From: Ahaetulla prasina
Taxonomy: Eukaryota; Chordata; Lepidosauria; Squamata; Colubridae
Reading direction: 5' to 3'
Assembly (NCBI RefSeq): GCF_028640845.1
Contig: NC_080540.1
Location: 52,000,561-52,064,560 of the forward strand
DNA: 64,000 nt
Part shown: positions 33,488-46,167 of the stretch, in pieces
Numbering within the stretch: position 1 is the first letter of the stretch
Layout of the letters: the number at the start of each line of letters is the position of its first letter
Program-made: the position numbers and the translations under genes
The notes under the pieces: model-generated
Told to the model about the DNA's origin: nothing
The model's input: only the letters and a program-made list of their open reading frames with translations
The model's database searches: none

Positions 33488-36400
33488 GTTGTGTGTGGAA
33501 ATATGTGGTACAGGTTTATTTGGAAGTAGACAAGTTTATTGAGTAATTTAGCCTTGGGAATCAATGCCACTTGGTCTTTGCTCAAAGCTGGGAGCTTCCT
33601 ATATTTAATTATTCACCCAAACACAGTATGATGCTTGGAAAACACTCTATAACAAGCCAACATTGAATATATTTCATCTTAGTTCAAGCTCTGAAGATTT
33701 ACTTTGATCCTTGTTGGAACAGACAGTATGAATTTCCTTACCCTTGAACTGTAGTTATTGACAGTTATGTAATTATGAAAACCATTATCTATGAGAGGAA
33801 GAAAGGGAACAGCCTAGTTATGATATCAGCTGCATCCACGTATTCAAATCCTCACAGTTTAGTCTTCAGGCAATGGATATTGGATGCATCTATACTAGAG
33901 GCCTGGCTGATCAGAACTGGGGACATAATAAGAGAAAAATGGAAGCTCACATAGTGTAAATAGAAGCTTGCTTATACCAACTTCAGTGGTGACTGCAGGC
34001 AAGTATCATTATGGAAACCTCAGATGTTATGAATGTATAGGCAGGGCTTGCATTGTGACACTTGTGTCATCTTGCCAATTTCACTTATTTATTGAATAAA
34101 TTTCTACCCATCACAATCAAAGTGACTTTTGGTGCCTTACGGGATCAGTAAAACAAGAATTAAATCATGCAGATTAAACCGAATTAAAACCAATTCATAA
34201 TCTCAGCAATCACATAAAACCACAACAGTAAGATAAAATAAGAGAGAACCAAGAAAGCAAGTCTGCGTGTCATATAAACTTTTTAAAAAATGTCCTCTGG
34301 AATAATTCAGTTTCTCAATGTATCCTGAAGTCCCATGAAATGAGTAATGGAATGGACATTTCCTGTGGGGGTTTATTGGGTTTCTTCTGATGCTGCCAGG
34401 CTTTCACCCACTGTCCTTCCTTATTCCGAGGCAGCAATGATTCAGCCAGCCACCCAGAAGCTAGGAGTTTGACTGTTGGGCTTAGCCTGAATCATGCTCA
34501 GCAATTCTGATACAAGTCTATTAGAATCCAAACCAACAAGTTCCAGCTGATCAAAATTAAAACAGAGTGACAGCCACATAAGGTCCATACTACTTATTTG
34601 TGATCTCTGCTTTCTGATTTTGTCCCTCTGCACACACACACACACAAACAAATATGACTGTCTCTTAAATAAAATATAGGCCCAGGAAAATCAGTTTAGG
34701 CCACCAATACATATTTCATGCTGGATGCCATTCGTAAGGAATGAGTGCCTCTAGGAGATTGTTGGAAGTAAATTGATTTAGTTCTAAGTGAACAGTTTCT
34801 ATAAGGATTTTCATTCATACTTTCTTTCTCTCAAAAGGGTATTGGAATGAAAGGCACAATTTATGGTTTTATATGTTAGTAGAATTTAAAGCTTTCTATT
34901 AATGGGAGAATTAGAGATTCTTCTTTCCTTTCATCAAGCCAAGATATGCTCCCTTTGAACTGAAGCCGAGCCTTTTCCCATTCATGCTGCAGTTCTATTA
35001 TTTATTGCAAGAAGTGCAGATCACAGTGCATGATCTCCTAATATATTAGCATACGGGATGGCAGAGAAAACTTCAAAAGCTTAAATTCTCTCAGAGGAAG
35101 AGAACAAGACAGGTAATAAAATTGACTAAGCAAGAAAGATCATCTTGCCATACCTAGAATTTAAGAAGCTTCTGATTTATCTTGCATGGAAAACTCTACA
35201 GTCATCAGGAAAACTCGAAGATGTTTTGAGTAGAGTTGCCAGTAGGAACTCGGAATGCAGAAACTGGAAATAACACAGAAACCCAGCAGTGGTAATAGAT
35301 GTTTAAAGAACATTCACAGAAGTCCATTGGTAGACAGGATAGTAAGTTGTAGGAGGACACAAATCATCCATTCTTAACCACTAATTTGATTAGTCGGGTC
35401 AGCTGAAAAGTAAGCTTGATTCTGAATTAAGTCAGTCAATCAGGCAGCCAAAAAGTGGTATGTGAACATATAGTAAAATCCATTGAATTGTCAGGTTGAT
35501 GTGAAGGCAAACTTGGTTTAAATTATTTCAAAGTTGCAGTTTTATTGCATCATCTTCTAGTCAAATCTTTATATTAAAACTTTACCAAATACAAACTACG
35601 AAGGGCAAAATTTTTACCCTTTCTCCTTTGTAGCAGCAACAACTTTCCTTTATCATCAGGCATGTCAATGTTTCTTTTGTTGACTTCCATAGTATATTCT
35701 GCACATTGTTGGAATTTCTCTTACCCTATTCTATGAACTTCTGGAATGAATTTTGTATCCTAAACCAACATCTTTCTGAGGGTTGTTGTTGTTGCCCCAA
35801 AATACTGTTTAATAATGTATACAAACAAACTAGAGATGTCCTCCTATCAGCTGTTGAAGAGGATGCCTATTGATGAGATAGCTTAAATGTGTCCACAGTT
35901 TTGGAAGTTCTGTATATTAATTTCTTATTTATGATGTTTCATAAACTCAGTCCTACAAATGTTATAATGTAAATTGCTTCGGAAATAATTCCACCAAACT
36001 TGACAGTTTATTTACAGTGACTGTCATCTTGCAAAGTTTAAGCAAAATTATTCTCCTCTCTTCCTAGGATTCTGGTTGGAGTAGATGTAGTATCTGAATT
36101 AATGTATAGGGAAGTAGAGAGTCAGTTTGGTGTAATATTAAAGGCACCAGGCTAGAAATTGGGTGACTGTGAATTCTAGTTCTGCCTTAGACATTAAGTC
36201 AGCTAAATGACATTTGGTCAGTCATACCTTGTCAGTTCTAAGAAGGAGACAATGTCAGACCACTTCTGAACTATTGTCAAGAAAACTGCAAAGACTTGTA
36301 GTCATCAGGAATCAAAACTGACTTGAATATCCACAAATGGCAGTAGTTTTTACAAGCTGCTTTAGCATTTAATGATGTGATGGATGTTACTCTCTGAAGA

Positions 36401-36549
36401 ATTTAGTAACTAAAGTATAGGATTTCCAAATAGGAAATTGGAAAAGATTAAAAACTGCTGAGTTTCTGCCAGCCAATGAATACTAATCTAGAAAGATCCA
36501 TTGTTTGAGCTAGCAGTTTTTTATTTTCACATGTAAGTATATTTTAAAA
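33488..36549. other. No recognised feature
   Basis: About 3 kb without an identifiable repeat or exon. A short (CA)n lies near 34,632. Confidence 0.45.
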
Positions 36550-37250
36550 CGAAATATATTGCAGGATTCAATCTGGATCAATCACCAGGACCAGAGGTTT
36601 AGTCTTCTGAGCATTTGGACTCATGCTGGAATCCATCCTCAGGAAACTTCTATCTACTGGAATGTGGGGTTTGGGCTATTCTATGTGTAGTATTTATGTG
36701 GTGCCTGGTTTGGGTGTGGCTTCTTATTGGTTGATTGGGGTGTTGATGGACAGCTATTAAGTCATTGGCTGCCAAGTCCTGGGTCCTAAGTTCCTGAAAA
36801 GCTGGTGATAAATCAGCACTCCTTGAGGGGCCCATTTCCCAGGCTTCAATCACTTCGCTGGCTATCTTTGTACCTGCTCAGCCAACAATCTTAGTAGCTG
36901 CAAAATTGAATGTATGTCCTTGCTCATTGTGCTGTGAAGCTACCAATGAGTTTGGCCTTCTCATCTGACCACTCGGTTGTGTTCTTTCAATTTAATGGTT
37001 AGCTTCCACCCATCTGTCCTACATAGTCATATGGGCAATCCATGAGGACGATCCAATAGATTACATTAGAAATATTTCCCTCTTTCAAGCAATCTTTGCA
37101 ATGCATGATTTGTCCTCGTATTTTGTAGAATGCCTATACTACCAGTAAATTGATTAAATCTCATCTTGAGCTCCAATTATTCCAACTGAGCAAAATGGCC
37201 ACTACTATCAAATCTCATTGTCTTTGTAAGGAATGAATCCAATTATTCAA
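36550..37250 (-). mobile_element. Penelope-like element C-terminal remnant
   Basis: On the minus strand interrupted frames read GQMRRPNSLVASQHNEQGHTFNF and later KIASEVIEAWE, with DRWVEANH before. The pattern (small charged block, H-x-x-E-x-GH, then a (R/E)-x-IEAWE block) resembles the region after the GIY-YIG endonuclease in Penelope-like elements. The end near 36,600 carries 'tgagtccaaatgctcagaag', a recurrent 3'-end wording of such elements. Stops and frameshifts show it is dead. Clade assignment is tentative. Confidence 0.45.
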
Positions 37251-38647
37251 TGCATTCCATGTCAAAAGCCTAGACACCTAGGTCACATAACACCTTGTAA
37301 TTTAAATAGCAGATATATCGGTCACTTATATTTTTGCAGGCACTCTGAGAAATCTAGTTTTCTGATGTTTTTTAAAGTAGGATTTACCACAAGTATTTAA
37401 AAAACATCAACAATTGAAAGCTTGATGTGTGAAACCCTTTACCTTTCTTGCTTGCTTTACAAAGATCAGTAGTGATTTTAAAAAAGAAGCCATGTTAGGA
37501 GCTGGAAATGGAAATGGAGAAATGCTGCTGCTACAGGGCACCAACCTGTAATCTGTAAATCAATGAAAAAAATCTTTATTTAATGACTTGGAAACTAAAT
37601 GGATGCAATATAATTAACTCTCTTAGCTGTGAAATATATGTATGCAAATTAATTTTTAATACACATGCCAGGAGCAAATGAGATACCCACTTCCCCTCTA
37701 TAGACAAAAACAGAATGGTTGCTACTCCTTTCTTGCAAATAGAAGGAATCAAGAGAATTCTAGATGGCAGAGTCCATTTGTTTTTATTCTTTTCTTTTAC
37801 AAATATTCTTAAAGATGTGCTCATCTTTGTAAGACAAAACTGCCTCCTCTTTCTTCTTACTCATACTCTTCTTACTCCTATTTCTACTCATACTCGCCAA
37901 GCATTTCCTCTCCTTCAACTACTGTTTTTTTTTGTCCTCTTAATAGAAAACTAATATTAGAGTTGCTTCTGTTAGTTTCTTGAAAGCACAAGCTGGGCTA
38001 AATGTTCAAAGCATTAATTTGCTAAGAAAGGATTAGAAATTGCAAAACCACCAAGTAAGTTATTGATGGAGATTCAAATGGGCAGGTTCTTATTTTGACA
38101 GTAACATCAGGCTGCAAAGTGTTTGAGAGTTAATAGAAGTTGAAATAGTAAAAAAAAAAAAGTATGTAAAAATCCATTTCCTTTTCCCAAATTTAACTTC
38201 ACATCCCCTCACTGAATCTCAGGATTTATCAGTTTATACACTACCATGAGTTGGAACTCATTTCATCCAGACTGTACTAGATGGTTAATTGCCAAGAAGC
38301 AGGATAGAAAGAAAAATGCCATTTTTGAACTTTAATTTGGAAAGTACTTCTGCGAATACAGTGGATTGGCAGGAAAAAAATAAATGGAGTATTGAACAAA
38401 GCAACCCAAAGCTCTCAGACTAGATAGAAATGACCTGGCTTAAATTCACATTGTGCAAAGACCTAGACTCTGGAGAAGACTATGATACTGGAAAAAGATG
38501 GAAAGAGAAGAAGGTAAACAGCGGCAAGGTGGATAGATTCAGTTACCATGCCAATGCATGCAATATTGAAGGACCAAAGTAGGGACAGATTATCAAAAAC
38601 AATTTATGTGGTTGCTAAGAGTTGATACCAACTTGATGGCACATACC
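37251..38647. other. No recognised feature
   Basis: AT-rich, no motif-bearing frame. Confidence 0.45.
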
Positions 38648-38655
38648 ATAATCTC

Positions 38656-38889
38656 CAGTGATGAAATTAAATTTTTTTACTATTGGTTCTGTCAGTGTGG
38701 CTTGGTGGGTGTGGCTTGATGGGGTGTGGCAGGGGAAGGATCCTGCAAAATCCCCATTCCCTCCCCACTCCTGGGGGAAGGATACTGCAAAATCTCCATT
38801 CCCACCCCACTCTAAGACCAGCCAGAGGTGGTATTTGCCAGTTCTCCGAACTACTCAAAATTTCTGCTACTGGTTTCACCCCTTTTTGG
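38656..38889 (+). mobile_element. hAT-type MITE, internally shortened
   Basis: Begins 'cagtgatgaaattaaatttt' and contains 'gtggcttggtgggtgtggct' and 'ggggaaggatcctgcaaaat'. Flanking octamers ataatctc and ataatccc match 7 of 8. The right end is altered compared with its relatives. Confidence 0.8.
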
Positions 38890-38897
38890 ATAATCCC

Positions 38898-40943
38898 TTT
38901 TTGCAAATTCACATTAGAGTGTAATGCTGCTAAACTTTATACATTTTTACTGGTTAAGAAGTCCTATGGAATTCCACATAGCTATTGGATCACAATTATA
39001 AGCAATAAATACCAAAGATGGAATATTTGTTTCAATTCACAGAATTTCAACATATGATACAATGATGCATCTATGCTTTCTTAGTGTGTTTTGCTTGAAG
39101 AATTTAAGTGTGTTTTTAAAAATCTGAAAATATTAACTATTATCCTAGAATTGTGCTACATACGTATCAAATTTTTATTAAAACAGTTTGATTCTTATCA
39201 AGTTACCTTCTGAAAACAAAAATATGTTTCATATTAGGAAAAAGGACTGTCTTTCACTCTATTTCCAACTAAAATGACAACTTTTTTGTTTCTCATTATG
39301 TTACAGAGCTACAAGATAGATGCAACATAATTTGTAAAAGAAAAGAAAAGAAATAAGTAAAAAATGTTTGTTTTGTGTATGTTAAGTGAAAATCTTCCTT
39401 TAAAAAAACCCTCTAGTGTTAGTTCTAATTGTTGAATATAAGCTGTAAATTCCCTTTTTGAAGACTTATGTCTTTCAGATTTGCTGACCTTCAGCTGTCA
39501 TAAATTCTCAGTCAACATAAGAGCCAACCAATAATGAAAATATAGAATGACTGAAAACTGGAAAATGAAATTTATATTATATGAATGAAACAATGGAATT
39601 AAGATAAAATACATTTAAAAATACGTAATACCCACATTTGTTTCATCACTTTGCTTTGTGCTGCTCTCCTTAAACCTTCTATATTAAATGCAAATTAGCC
39701 AGTCTGAGACCTTTCAGTCCTCTGAGGTAAATAATAAAGGGAGGAGAAATGGATGGAAGAAATTTGAAGGTAGAAAGTGCTTGTTTGGCTTTCATCTTCT
39801 CTCTTCATTTTTTTGGTATAACATCAAGTCCTATTAGATCATATCCAGAAAAGTATCTCTATCAACTATGGTACAAGGTTTTTAAACAAAAGAACAAAAG
39901 GAAGGAAATGGTTTCAAAATTAGCAAAAGCAAAGGACAGGGAAAGAGTAGCAACCAGAAGAGCAGTATTTTATATATATCTATATCTATATATCTATATT
40001 CTGAAGTGGTGAGTACTTGGTTCTTACAATAACCTTTCTTCGTATGAATGTAATCAAAAGCTCAGTGGATGGGAAAAGAAATCAGAATGTACAATTCTTT
40101 TCTAACAAGAAAAACAACGGGTGCTATGTCAGAGAAAAATGTCAAAATAGATGTGAGAATTGCAGACAGAGCAGGAGATGCCGGCTTTTGGGAAGTAGTT
40201 TCTGGATGGAAACTAAAATTGATGTTTTAGTGGAGGGGACTGCGTGCCTTTCTACTTAATGTTGAGCTGGACTAATTTTTAACTCTGGAAAAGTTGGTGT
40301 AGAAGCATATACATATAGATTAGGAATCAATTCTAAATATGGTATGCATGGAGATCATAATGGGATACAAATGTGGAGGAGTTGCACTACATGTGTCCAG
40401 ATTAATATTAATTATTTAGTTGACTATTATTCTCTGCTTAATAAAAACCCAGTTATATTTACAGTTCTGGTTGGTACGCATATAATATCATGTATGAATT
40501 ATATTGCCCATGTGGTATTATTTTTTTCTCATTCACTCTGTCATTCAGAACCATCTGCTTCAAGCTTCATATAGTTCCCTGGGTATTTAAAAAAAAAAAA
40601 AAGAAACACTGTTAAAATATGGTTCTTCCAGCTCTTAGTGTTGGGTGGTTGTGGAGCCCTGGGGTTTTGGTTCTTTTGGATTGATGGAGGGGTGATGGTG
40701 TTTCCTGACATATGCTATTTATTCTTTAAATTTTAATCTACTCCGAGTCGTTAAGGAGCTGGATAGCCTACTAAATCTAAATGAATAAACAAAAATTCTT
40801 ATGCTTTCTCTTTCAAGTTCCATCACATTTGTACCTCACCTACTGTTTCCTATTGCAGTAGATATTTCTATTCCTGAATAGTCATGCTGAGATTTCAATA
40901 GAAGAGAATATCTGCAGCTCAGGATGAACTATAGAGTTCTGGG
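38898..40943. other. No gene; short TATATC repeat
   Basis: Only a (TATATC)n-like stretch at about 39,970-40,000 stands out. Confidence 0.45.
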
Positions 40944-41062
40944 TACTCTCTGAGCTTGGTCGTTTGCTTGCAGATGTTTCATTACCCATGCAATAAATGA
41001 CCTTATCCGTGTAATGAATGATTGTAACGAAACACCAAGAACCACGCTCAGAGAGCACCAAA
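40944..41062. repeat. Penelope-associated inverted repeat
   Basis: Left arm 'ctctgagcttggtcg' with 'cagatgtttcattaccc'; right arm 'gtaatgaatgattgtaacga' then 'aacaccaagaaccacgctca'. Partner structure to 29,063-29,178. Confidence 0.6.
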
Positions 41063-41392
41063 AACTCCACATATTAAGATTTGCCCAAGGTTATTCTTAT
41101 GCAAGAACAACATAATGCAGTGCTTAAGGTGTTGGAGTAAGAGGGGGGAAAACCCAGATAACAGTCACCTCTAACCATGAACATTTACACTTTTGTGCAA
41201 ATTAGTCATGTGCAACATATCTTATTTTAATGGGGGGAAATGGAAAGATAGAACTTGAGGTAAAAGTGTGAACTTTTGAATGAAAGACAGGATTTTAGAA
41301 TCCTTGGTGTTGTCTGAGCTTATTTTCATGCAGATATTTCATTACCCAGGTAGGTAAAATCTTCAGTGCTAGAACAGAGTGACTCTTTATAT

Positions 41393-41941
41393 CAGGGGTC
41401 ACCAACCTTTCAGACCTCAGGGACCACTAAATTCATAATTTTAAATCCCGTGGACCACTAATATGAATTAGTGATGGGACAGGGTCCTTCAGGCACTTAG
41501 CGTGGCCGCCTGTTAGCAAAGAGAAGCACCCGGGGTCAACCCTAGCTTTGCTGTCCATTGTAGCTAGAAATCTCAAATATGACCAAGAATGAATATTTGT
41601 CTTGTAGCCAGCCCAGGTGCTAGATCACCCCCTCCCTGCAAACTCTGTCTCTCAAGGAGCCCAGCTGAAGTTTCGTGCACCGCTGACTGAAGCACCTGTA
41701 CTCCCAAGGGGGAGGGAGAAGCTGGAGCTACTAAACTGGCAGCCAAGCTAAATGCCTGAAGGACCCCATCCCATCAGCAAGCGGGATTAATAACGGCTGT
41801 ATTTGGCCCAGGGGGCATAGTTTGAAGTTCCCTGACTTAATGCAATATAAAAAATGCAAAAATGCAAAGATTTTTCTGTAGACCACCAAAATTTTCTCAC
41901 GGACCACTATTGGTTCACGGACCACCAATTGGTGACCACTG
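41393..41941. mobile_element. hAT-type element (549 bp), 8-bp duplication
   Basis: Begins 'caggggtcaccaacctttc' and ends 'aattggtgaccactg'. Exact duplication CTTTATAT at 41,385-41,392 and 41,942-41,949. Terminal wording differs from the 'ggtgggttt' family, so it is a separate subfamily with the repeated 'ggaccact' motif near both ends. Confidence 0.93.
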
Positions 41942-42287
41942 CTTTATATTACCTACTGTTTAAATGCAGTAGTTTTCTCTCTCAATTTTTTCTCCATAGT
42001 AGTTCTTTGATTGGGCTGTTGTTAACTGCTTAATTTTTTGTCTGAGTTGGTAGCTCCTTGATTAGGGTATTGTTTACTGCTTAATTGTTTGTCTGGTATT
42101 AAACTTGGTATTAATCTCTGTTTGTCTGGGTTTTGATTGCTGGCCAGGAGATGTCTTGATCTTTTTGTTTTCTTTTTTAAAAGCTTTTTATTGTATTATT
42201 AATACATATACATTATTGTATATATAAATATTGTTTATATTTGTGTCTGTTGATGGCTGATTTGTCTGAATTCCAAACCCTCTAGGA

Positions 42288-42808
42288 CAGTGACGGCTAA
42301 TCTTTTTGCCATTGCATGCCAGGAGAGGGGGGGTGGGGAGGTCACGCGGGCACATGTCCACACCCATAATTCTCTGCACCCCGCCCCGTGCATGCACGTA
42401 TGAAAAACCCCCCCCCACTCCTGGCACGTGATGCCCTGGTAGGCCCGTTTTTCTCTCTCACCTGGTTCCAGAGCCTCTCTGTAAGTCTCCTAGAGAGGCT
42501 CTGGAGGCTGAGGACAGCAAAAAAGTCACTTCCTATCCAACTGGAAGTTGGTAAATGGGCAGTTTTTGGCCTCCAGAGGGCTTCCAGGTGGGAGGAGGCA
42601 GTTTTTGCCCTCCCCAGACTCATAGAGAAGCTCGGGAGTCAGGCGAGAGAAAAAACAGGCCTTCCCCACCATCACCTGGAGGCAAGAAACAGCCTGTTTC
42701 CCTACTTCTGGTGGGCCCAGAAAGCCTGAAAATTAGCTGGCTTGCGTGCCCACTGATATAGCTACGCATGCAACCTGTGGCACACATGCCATAGATTTGC
42801 CATCACAG
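42288..42808. mobile_element. hAT-type element (521 bp), 8-bp duplication
   Basis: Begins 'cagtgacggctaatcttttt' and ends 'agatttgccatcacag'. Exact duplication CTCTAGGA at 42,280-42,287 and 42,809-42,816. GC-rich interior with inverted 'tctctaggagactt'-like segments; open frames there (for instance 42,388-42,729) appear fortuitous. Confidence 0.92.
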
Positions 42809-43407
42809 CTCTAGGAGTTGCCTAGCATTTTTTTGAATTGGCTTGGTCTGTGATGCTCTCAGTTTCTCAGCTGAACCTCTGGTTAAGTCTATCCATGTGT
42901 TGTGAAATTAAGGTATTTTCATTATGTCTTCTGGCTGCTTGGTAAATATAGTTGCACTCTGCTAGTTTTCTACCTGTCTGCCTTACACAGAATCTATTAT
43001 AATCCTTGAATTGTATATTGTAGATGACGCTTGTTTTTAATTCTTGGATCACTGGGCTCTTTTGGGGTTTTTTTAAGATTTTTTTTTTTTGGAGTTTAAT
43101 TGGTTTCTGTTATACAGAGATGCCATATGGTTGTAATAGTCTATAGGTTGTTTCTGAGGTGTTTCTGATATATGACAATATTATCTTTTACATAGCATGT
43201 GATAAAGTTTTGTGGGAATTCATTTTGTTGAAAAATGTTATATTGGGAGTCAGTTTCCTATTTCTGGTGTTCTGGGTTGCTGAAGTTTGTGCTCATCTGA
43301 ATAATATTTTTACACAGCTCCTCTTGTGGGAGGTTGGCTTGTAACTTTGTCAGAGGAGCACTTGGTTGTAGAAATTGTTATGAAGAATTGAGGAGGTTAC
43401 TTTTAGC

Positions 43408-43690
43408 CAAGGGTGAAATCCAGCAGGTTCTGACAGGTTCTGGAGAACCAGTAGCAGAAATTTTGAGTAGTTCGGAGAACCGGCAAATGCCACCTCTGGC
43501 TGGCCCCAGAGTGGGGTGGGAATGGAGATTTTGCAATATCCTTCCCCTGGAGTGGGGTGGAAATGGAGATTCTGTAATATCCTTTCCTGGAGTGGGGTGG
43601 GAATGGAGATTTTGCAGTATCCTTCCCCTGCCGCGCCCACCAAGCCACACCCACAAAACCGGTAGGGAAAAATTTTGGATTTCATCCCTG
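43408..43690 (-). mobile_element. hAT-type MITE with perfect 8-bp duplication
   Basis: Begins 'caagggtgaaatccagcag' and ends 'ggatttcatccctg'. Exact duplication CTTTTAGC at 43,400-43,407 and 43,691-43,698. The interior contains three successive 'ggagtggggtgg' units. Confidence 0.94.
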
Positions 43691-43698
43691 CTTTTAGC

Positions 43699-44481
43699 CT
43701 CAAATATCCATGGATTTATTTGGATCTAAAGTATTTCCCCAGTCACTTACATGGTCCCTTTCTCAACTTGTGTCAGTTAATATCCTAGAAAGGAGGGCTT
43801 TCTAGGCATTTTGTCTTTGTCAGCTTCTTAGTTAGAACATCCTCCACTTCCAAATAGGGTAAAGAGGAAAAAAAATGGGAAATTTTGTCCTTTGTTGAAT
43901 CATTCACAACAGATTACTGCAGAGGTTCTGTTTTCACTTTTTTGGGGGGGGGAGCAGGGAGGAGGACAGAGGAAATAATAACCAATAATTTTCATGTCTG
44001 CAATTTGGAGTGATTAAAATTATGATTTCTAGAGCATTTGACCAGAACATCCTGCATCTGCTGTGTAGGAGTGATTTAATTCCTGGAAGAAAGATATTTT
44101 GATTTGCTGTGTCTCATGGTCATGCCCAGTAAGGAAGAGAGAACATCCTTCATTTTCCCACTTAAGTTTTCAGTAGGGCACATTGAAAACATCGGGCATT
44201 TTGAAGAATTTTTTTTTAAAAATCAACCCTTTTTGAAAAAGACTAAATGGTGGATATATTTATTGCTATATCTGTGAAGCAGGCAATAAGGAAAGGGGCT
44301 TTTTAGAGAGGTTGAGAAGAATATATGCTGCTGTTTAACAGGTAAAGTAGATGTATAAATAGACTGTATGTGTTAAACAGTTAACTCTTGTATGGTTCTA
44401 TATCAAGGGAGACACAGCTGATACACTGTCCAAGAACCATATTAAAGGAAATAGCCATCCATTGTACTTTTTTAATGCAGA
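43699..44481. other. No recognised feature
   Basis: No repeat end or motif-bearing frame. Confidence 0.45.
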
Positions 44482-46093
44482 TTTTATTTATTTATTTATT
44501 TTGTCAAACACAACAATATATATAAGTATAGGCATAAAATAACCACACAAATTGAATACAACCAAGGGGAACATTAGGACAGGAATGGTAGACATGCTTG
44601 TGCTCTTATGCACGCCCCTTACAGACCTCTTAGGAATGGGGTGAGGTCAACAGTAGACGGTCTTTGGTTAAAGTTTTGGGGATTTTGGGATGAGACCACG
44701 GAGTCAGGTAGTGCATTCCAGGCATTAACAACTCTGTTACTGAAGTTATATTTTCTACAATCAAGTTTGGAGCGGTTCCTTTAAGTTTTAATCTGTTGTG
44801 TGCTTGTGTATTGTTGTGATTGAAGCTGAAGTAGTCTTCAACAGGAAGGACATTGTAGCAGATGATTTTATGAGTTATACTCAGGTCATGCCGAAGGCGG
44901 TATAGTTCTAAATTTTCTAAACCCAGGATTTCAAGTCTGGTGGCATAAGGTATTTTGTTGTATTGGGAGGAGTGGATAACTCTTCTTGTAAAATATTTCT
45001 GGACACACTCAATTGTATTAATGTCCAAAATGAAGTGTGGGTTCCAGACAGACAAGCTGTAATCAAGAATTGGTCTAGCAAATGTTTTGTATGCTTTGGT
45101 TAGTAGTGTAATCTTTCCAGAGAAGAAGCTGTGCAAGAGTAGGTTTACAACCTTAATGCCTTTTTTGCGATGTAGTTGCAGTGGGCTTTGGCACTTAGAT
45201 CATTTGATATGAGAACTCCAAGGTCTTTGACGAAGTGAGGGTCATCTACAAGGTCATGTCCATCAAGCTTGTATTTAGCGTTCTGATTCTTTTTACCAAT
45301 GTGTAAGAAAGAGCATTTGTTGGTTGAGATTTGGAGTTGCCAAATTTTTGACCATTCTGACACAAAGTCAAGGTCTTTTTGAAGGGTAGCAGCATTGTAG
45401 GTAGTGTTAAATAGTTTGATATCATCAGCGAAGAGAATACAATTACTTATAATATGGTCACAAAGGTCGTTAATGTGTAATATGAAGAATGTTGGTCCTA
45501 GAACGCTGCCTTGGGGGACACCACTATTAACAGGAGCAGGATTTGATAGGGCACTGCCTATTTTGACCACTTGTTGCCTGTTTGACAGGAACGCAGTTAT
45601 CCAAGTATGGAGGGGTCCGGAGATGCCGTAGGATTTTAGTTTTAGAAGAAGTTTGTCGTGTACCACTGAGTCAAATGATTTACAGAAGTCTATGTAAATT
45701 GCATCTATTGCTTTGCCCTGATCAAGATTTGTAGTCCATATGTTTTTGCAGTGAAGAAGTTGTAGATTACAGGATCATTTTCTTCTGAAACCAAATTGTT
45801 TATTAGAGAGTAGGTTGTTTGTTTCTAGGTGGAAGGTGATGGATTGGTTGATAATTGATGCCATTACATTGCAGGTGATGCAGCATAAAAAAATTGGTCT
45901 GTAATTTTCAACTAGGCTGGGGTCTCCTTTTTTGAAGACAGGGATGAACGTGGCTAGTGACCATAGATTGAGAAGGGAGCTGGTCTTGAAGGATTTTTCA
46001 AAGATTAGGCTTAGGGGTTCTGCTATAACAGTGGAAAGCTTTTTTAAGAAGTATGCACATAGACCATCAGGTCCAATAGATAGAGATAGATTT
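44482..46093 (-). mobile_element. CR1-superfamily LINE (FADD family), 3' half
   Basis: On the minus strand the 3' tail (A/T repeats at 44,482-44,512) is preceded by the 'gcacgccccttacagacctc' UTR and three broken frames of ORF2. It is interrupted at 46,093 by an L2-like LINE and resumes at about 49,228. Read across the gap, the frame goes from VLHRLKL to LSLSIGPDGL, which confirms continuity. Confidence 0.9.
44630..46093 (-). pseudogene. LINE ORF2: reverse transcriptase and C-terminus
   Basis: Three consecutive frames, separated by small indels, give the RT. 46,093-45,775 holds IGPDGLCAYFLKK and VENYRPIFLCC. 45,666-45,145 holds GVPQGS (residues 49-54 of that frame) and the catalytic FADD (79-82). 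45,136-44,630 holds the C-terminal YATRLEILGLENLELYRLR block. The FADD and 'LHINDL' wording place it in the CR1/Jockey superfamily, but the A/T tail differs from the octamer tail of classical CR1, so the clade is open. Frameshifts make it inactive. Confidence 0.85.
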
Positions 46094-46167
46094 GCACGGT
46101 AAGTGGGAGGGGCAGATATGGCGGAAGGGGGGGATCGTATCGACATAGGGGGTCACGCGTTCGATGT

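Larger units (their letters stand above)
41280..43080 (-). mobile_element. Penelope-like element with two nested hAT insertions
   Basis: The 'tgagctt...gcagatatttcattaccc' motif marks the left (3') side near 41,310-41,350. The right side encodes, on the minus strand at 42,867-43,052, a GIY-YIG-like fragment with SVIYNIQFKDYN and RQTGRKLAE followed by LISQHMDRLN. Penelope-like elements join an RT with such an endonuclease. The RT is not readable here; most of the interior is decayed or non-coding. Two hAT-type elements (41,393-41,941 and 42,288-42,808) sit inside, so they are younger. Confidence 0.7.

Noticed and set aside
39749..40259. Two adjacent plus frames (87 and 80 codons), the second with several cysteines (CQNRCENCRQSRRC)
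   Set aside because: The cysteine cluster is short and irregular, frames are not joined by plausible splice sites, and the first ends in a TATATC repeat; not enough to call an exon.
42388..42729. 113-codon frame in a GC-rich segment as a possible exon
   Set aside because: Entirely inside a hAT-type element with defined ends; no domain or splice context.
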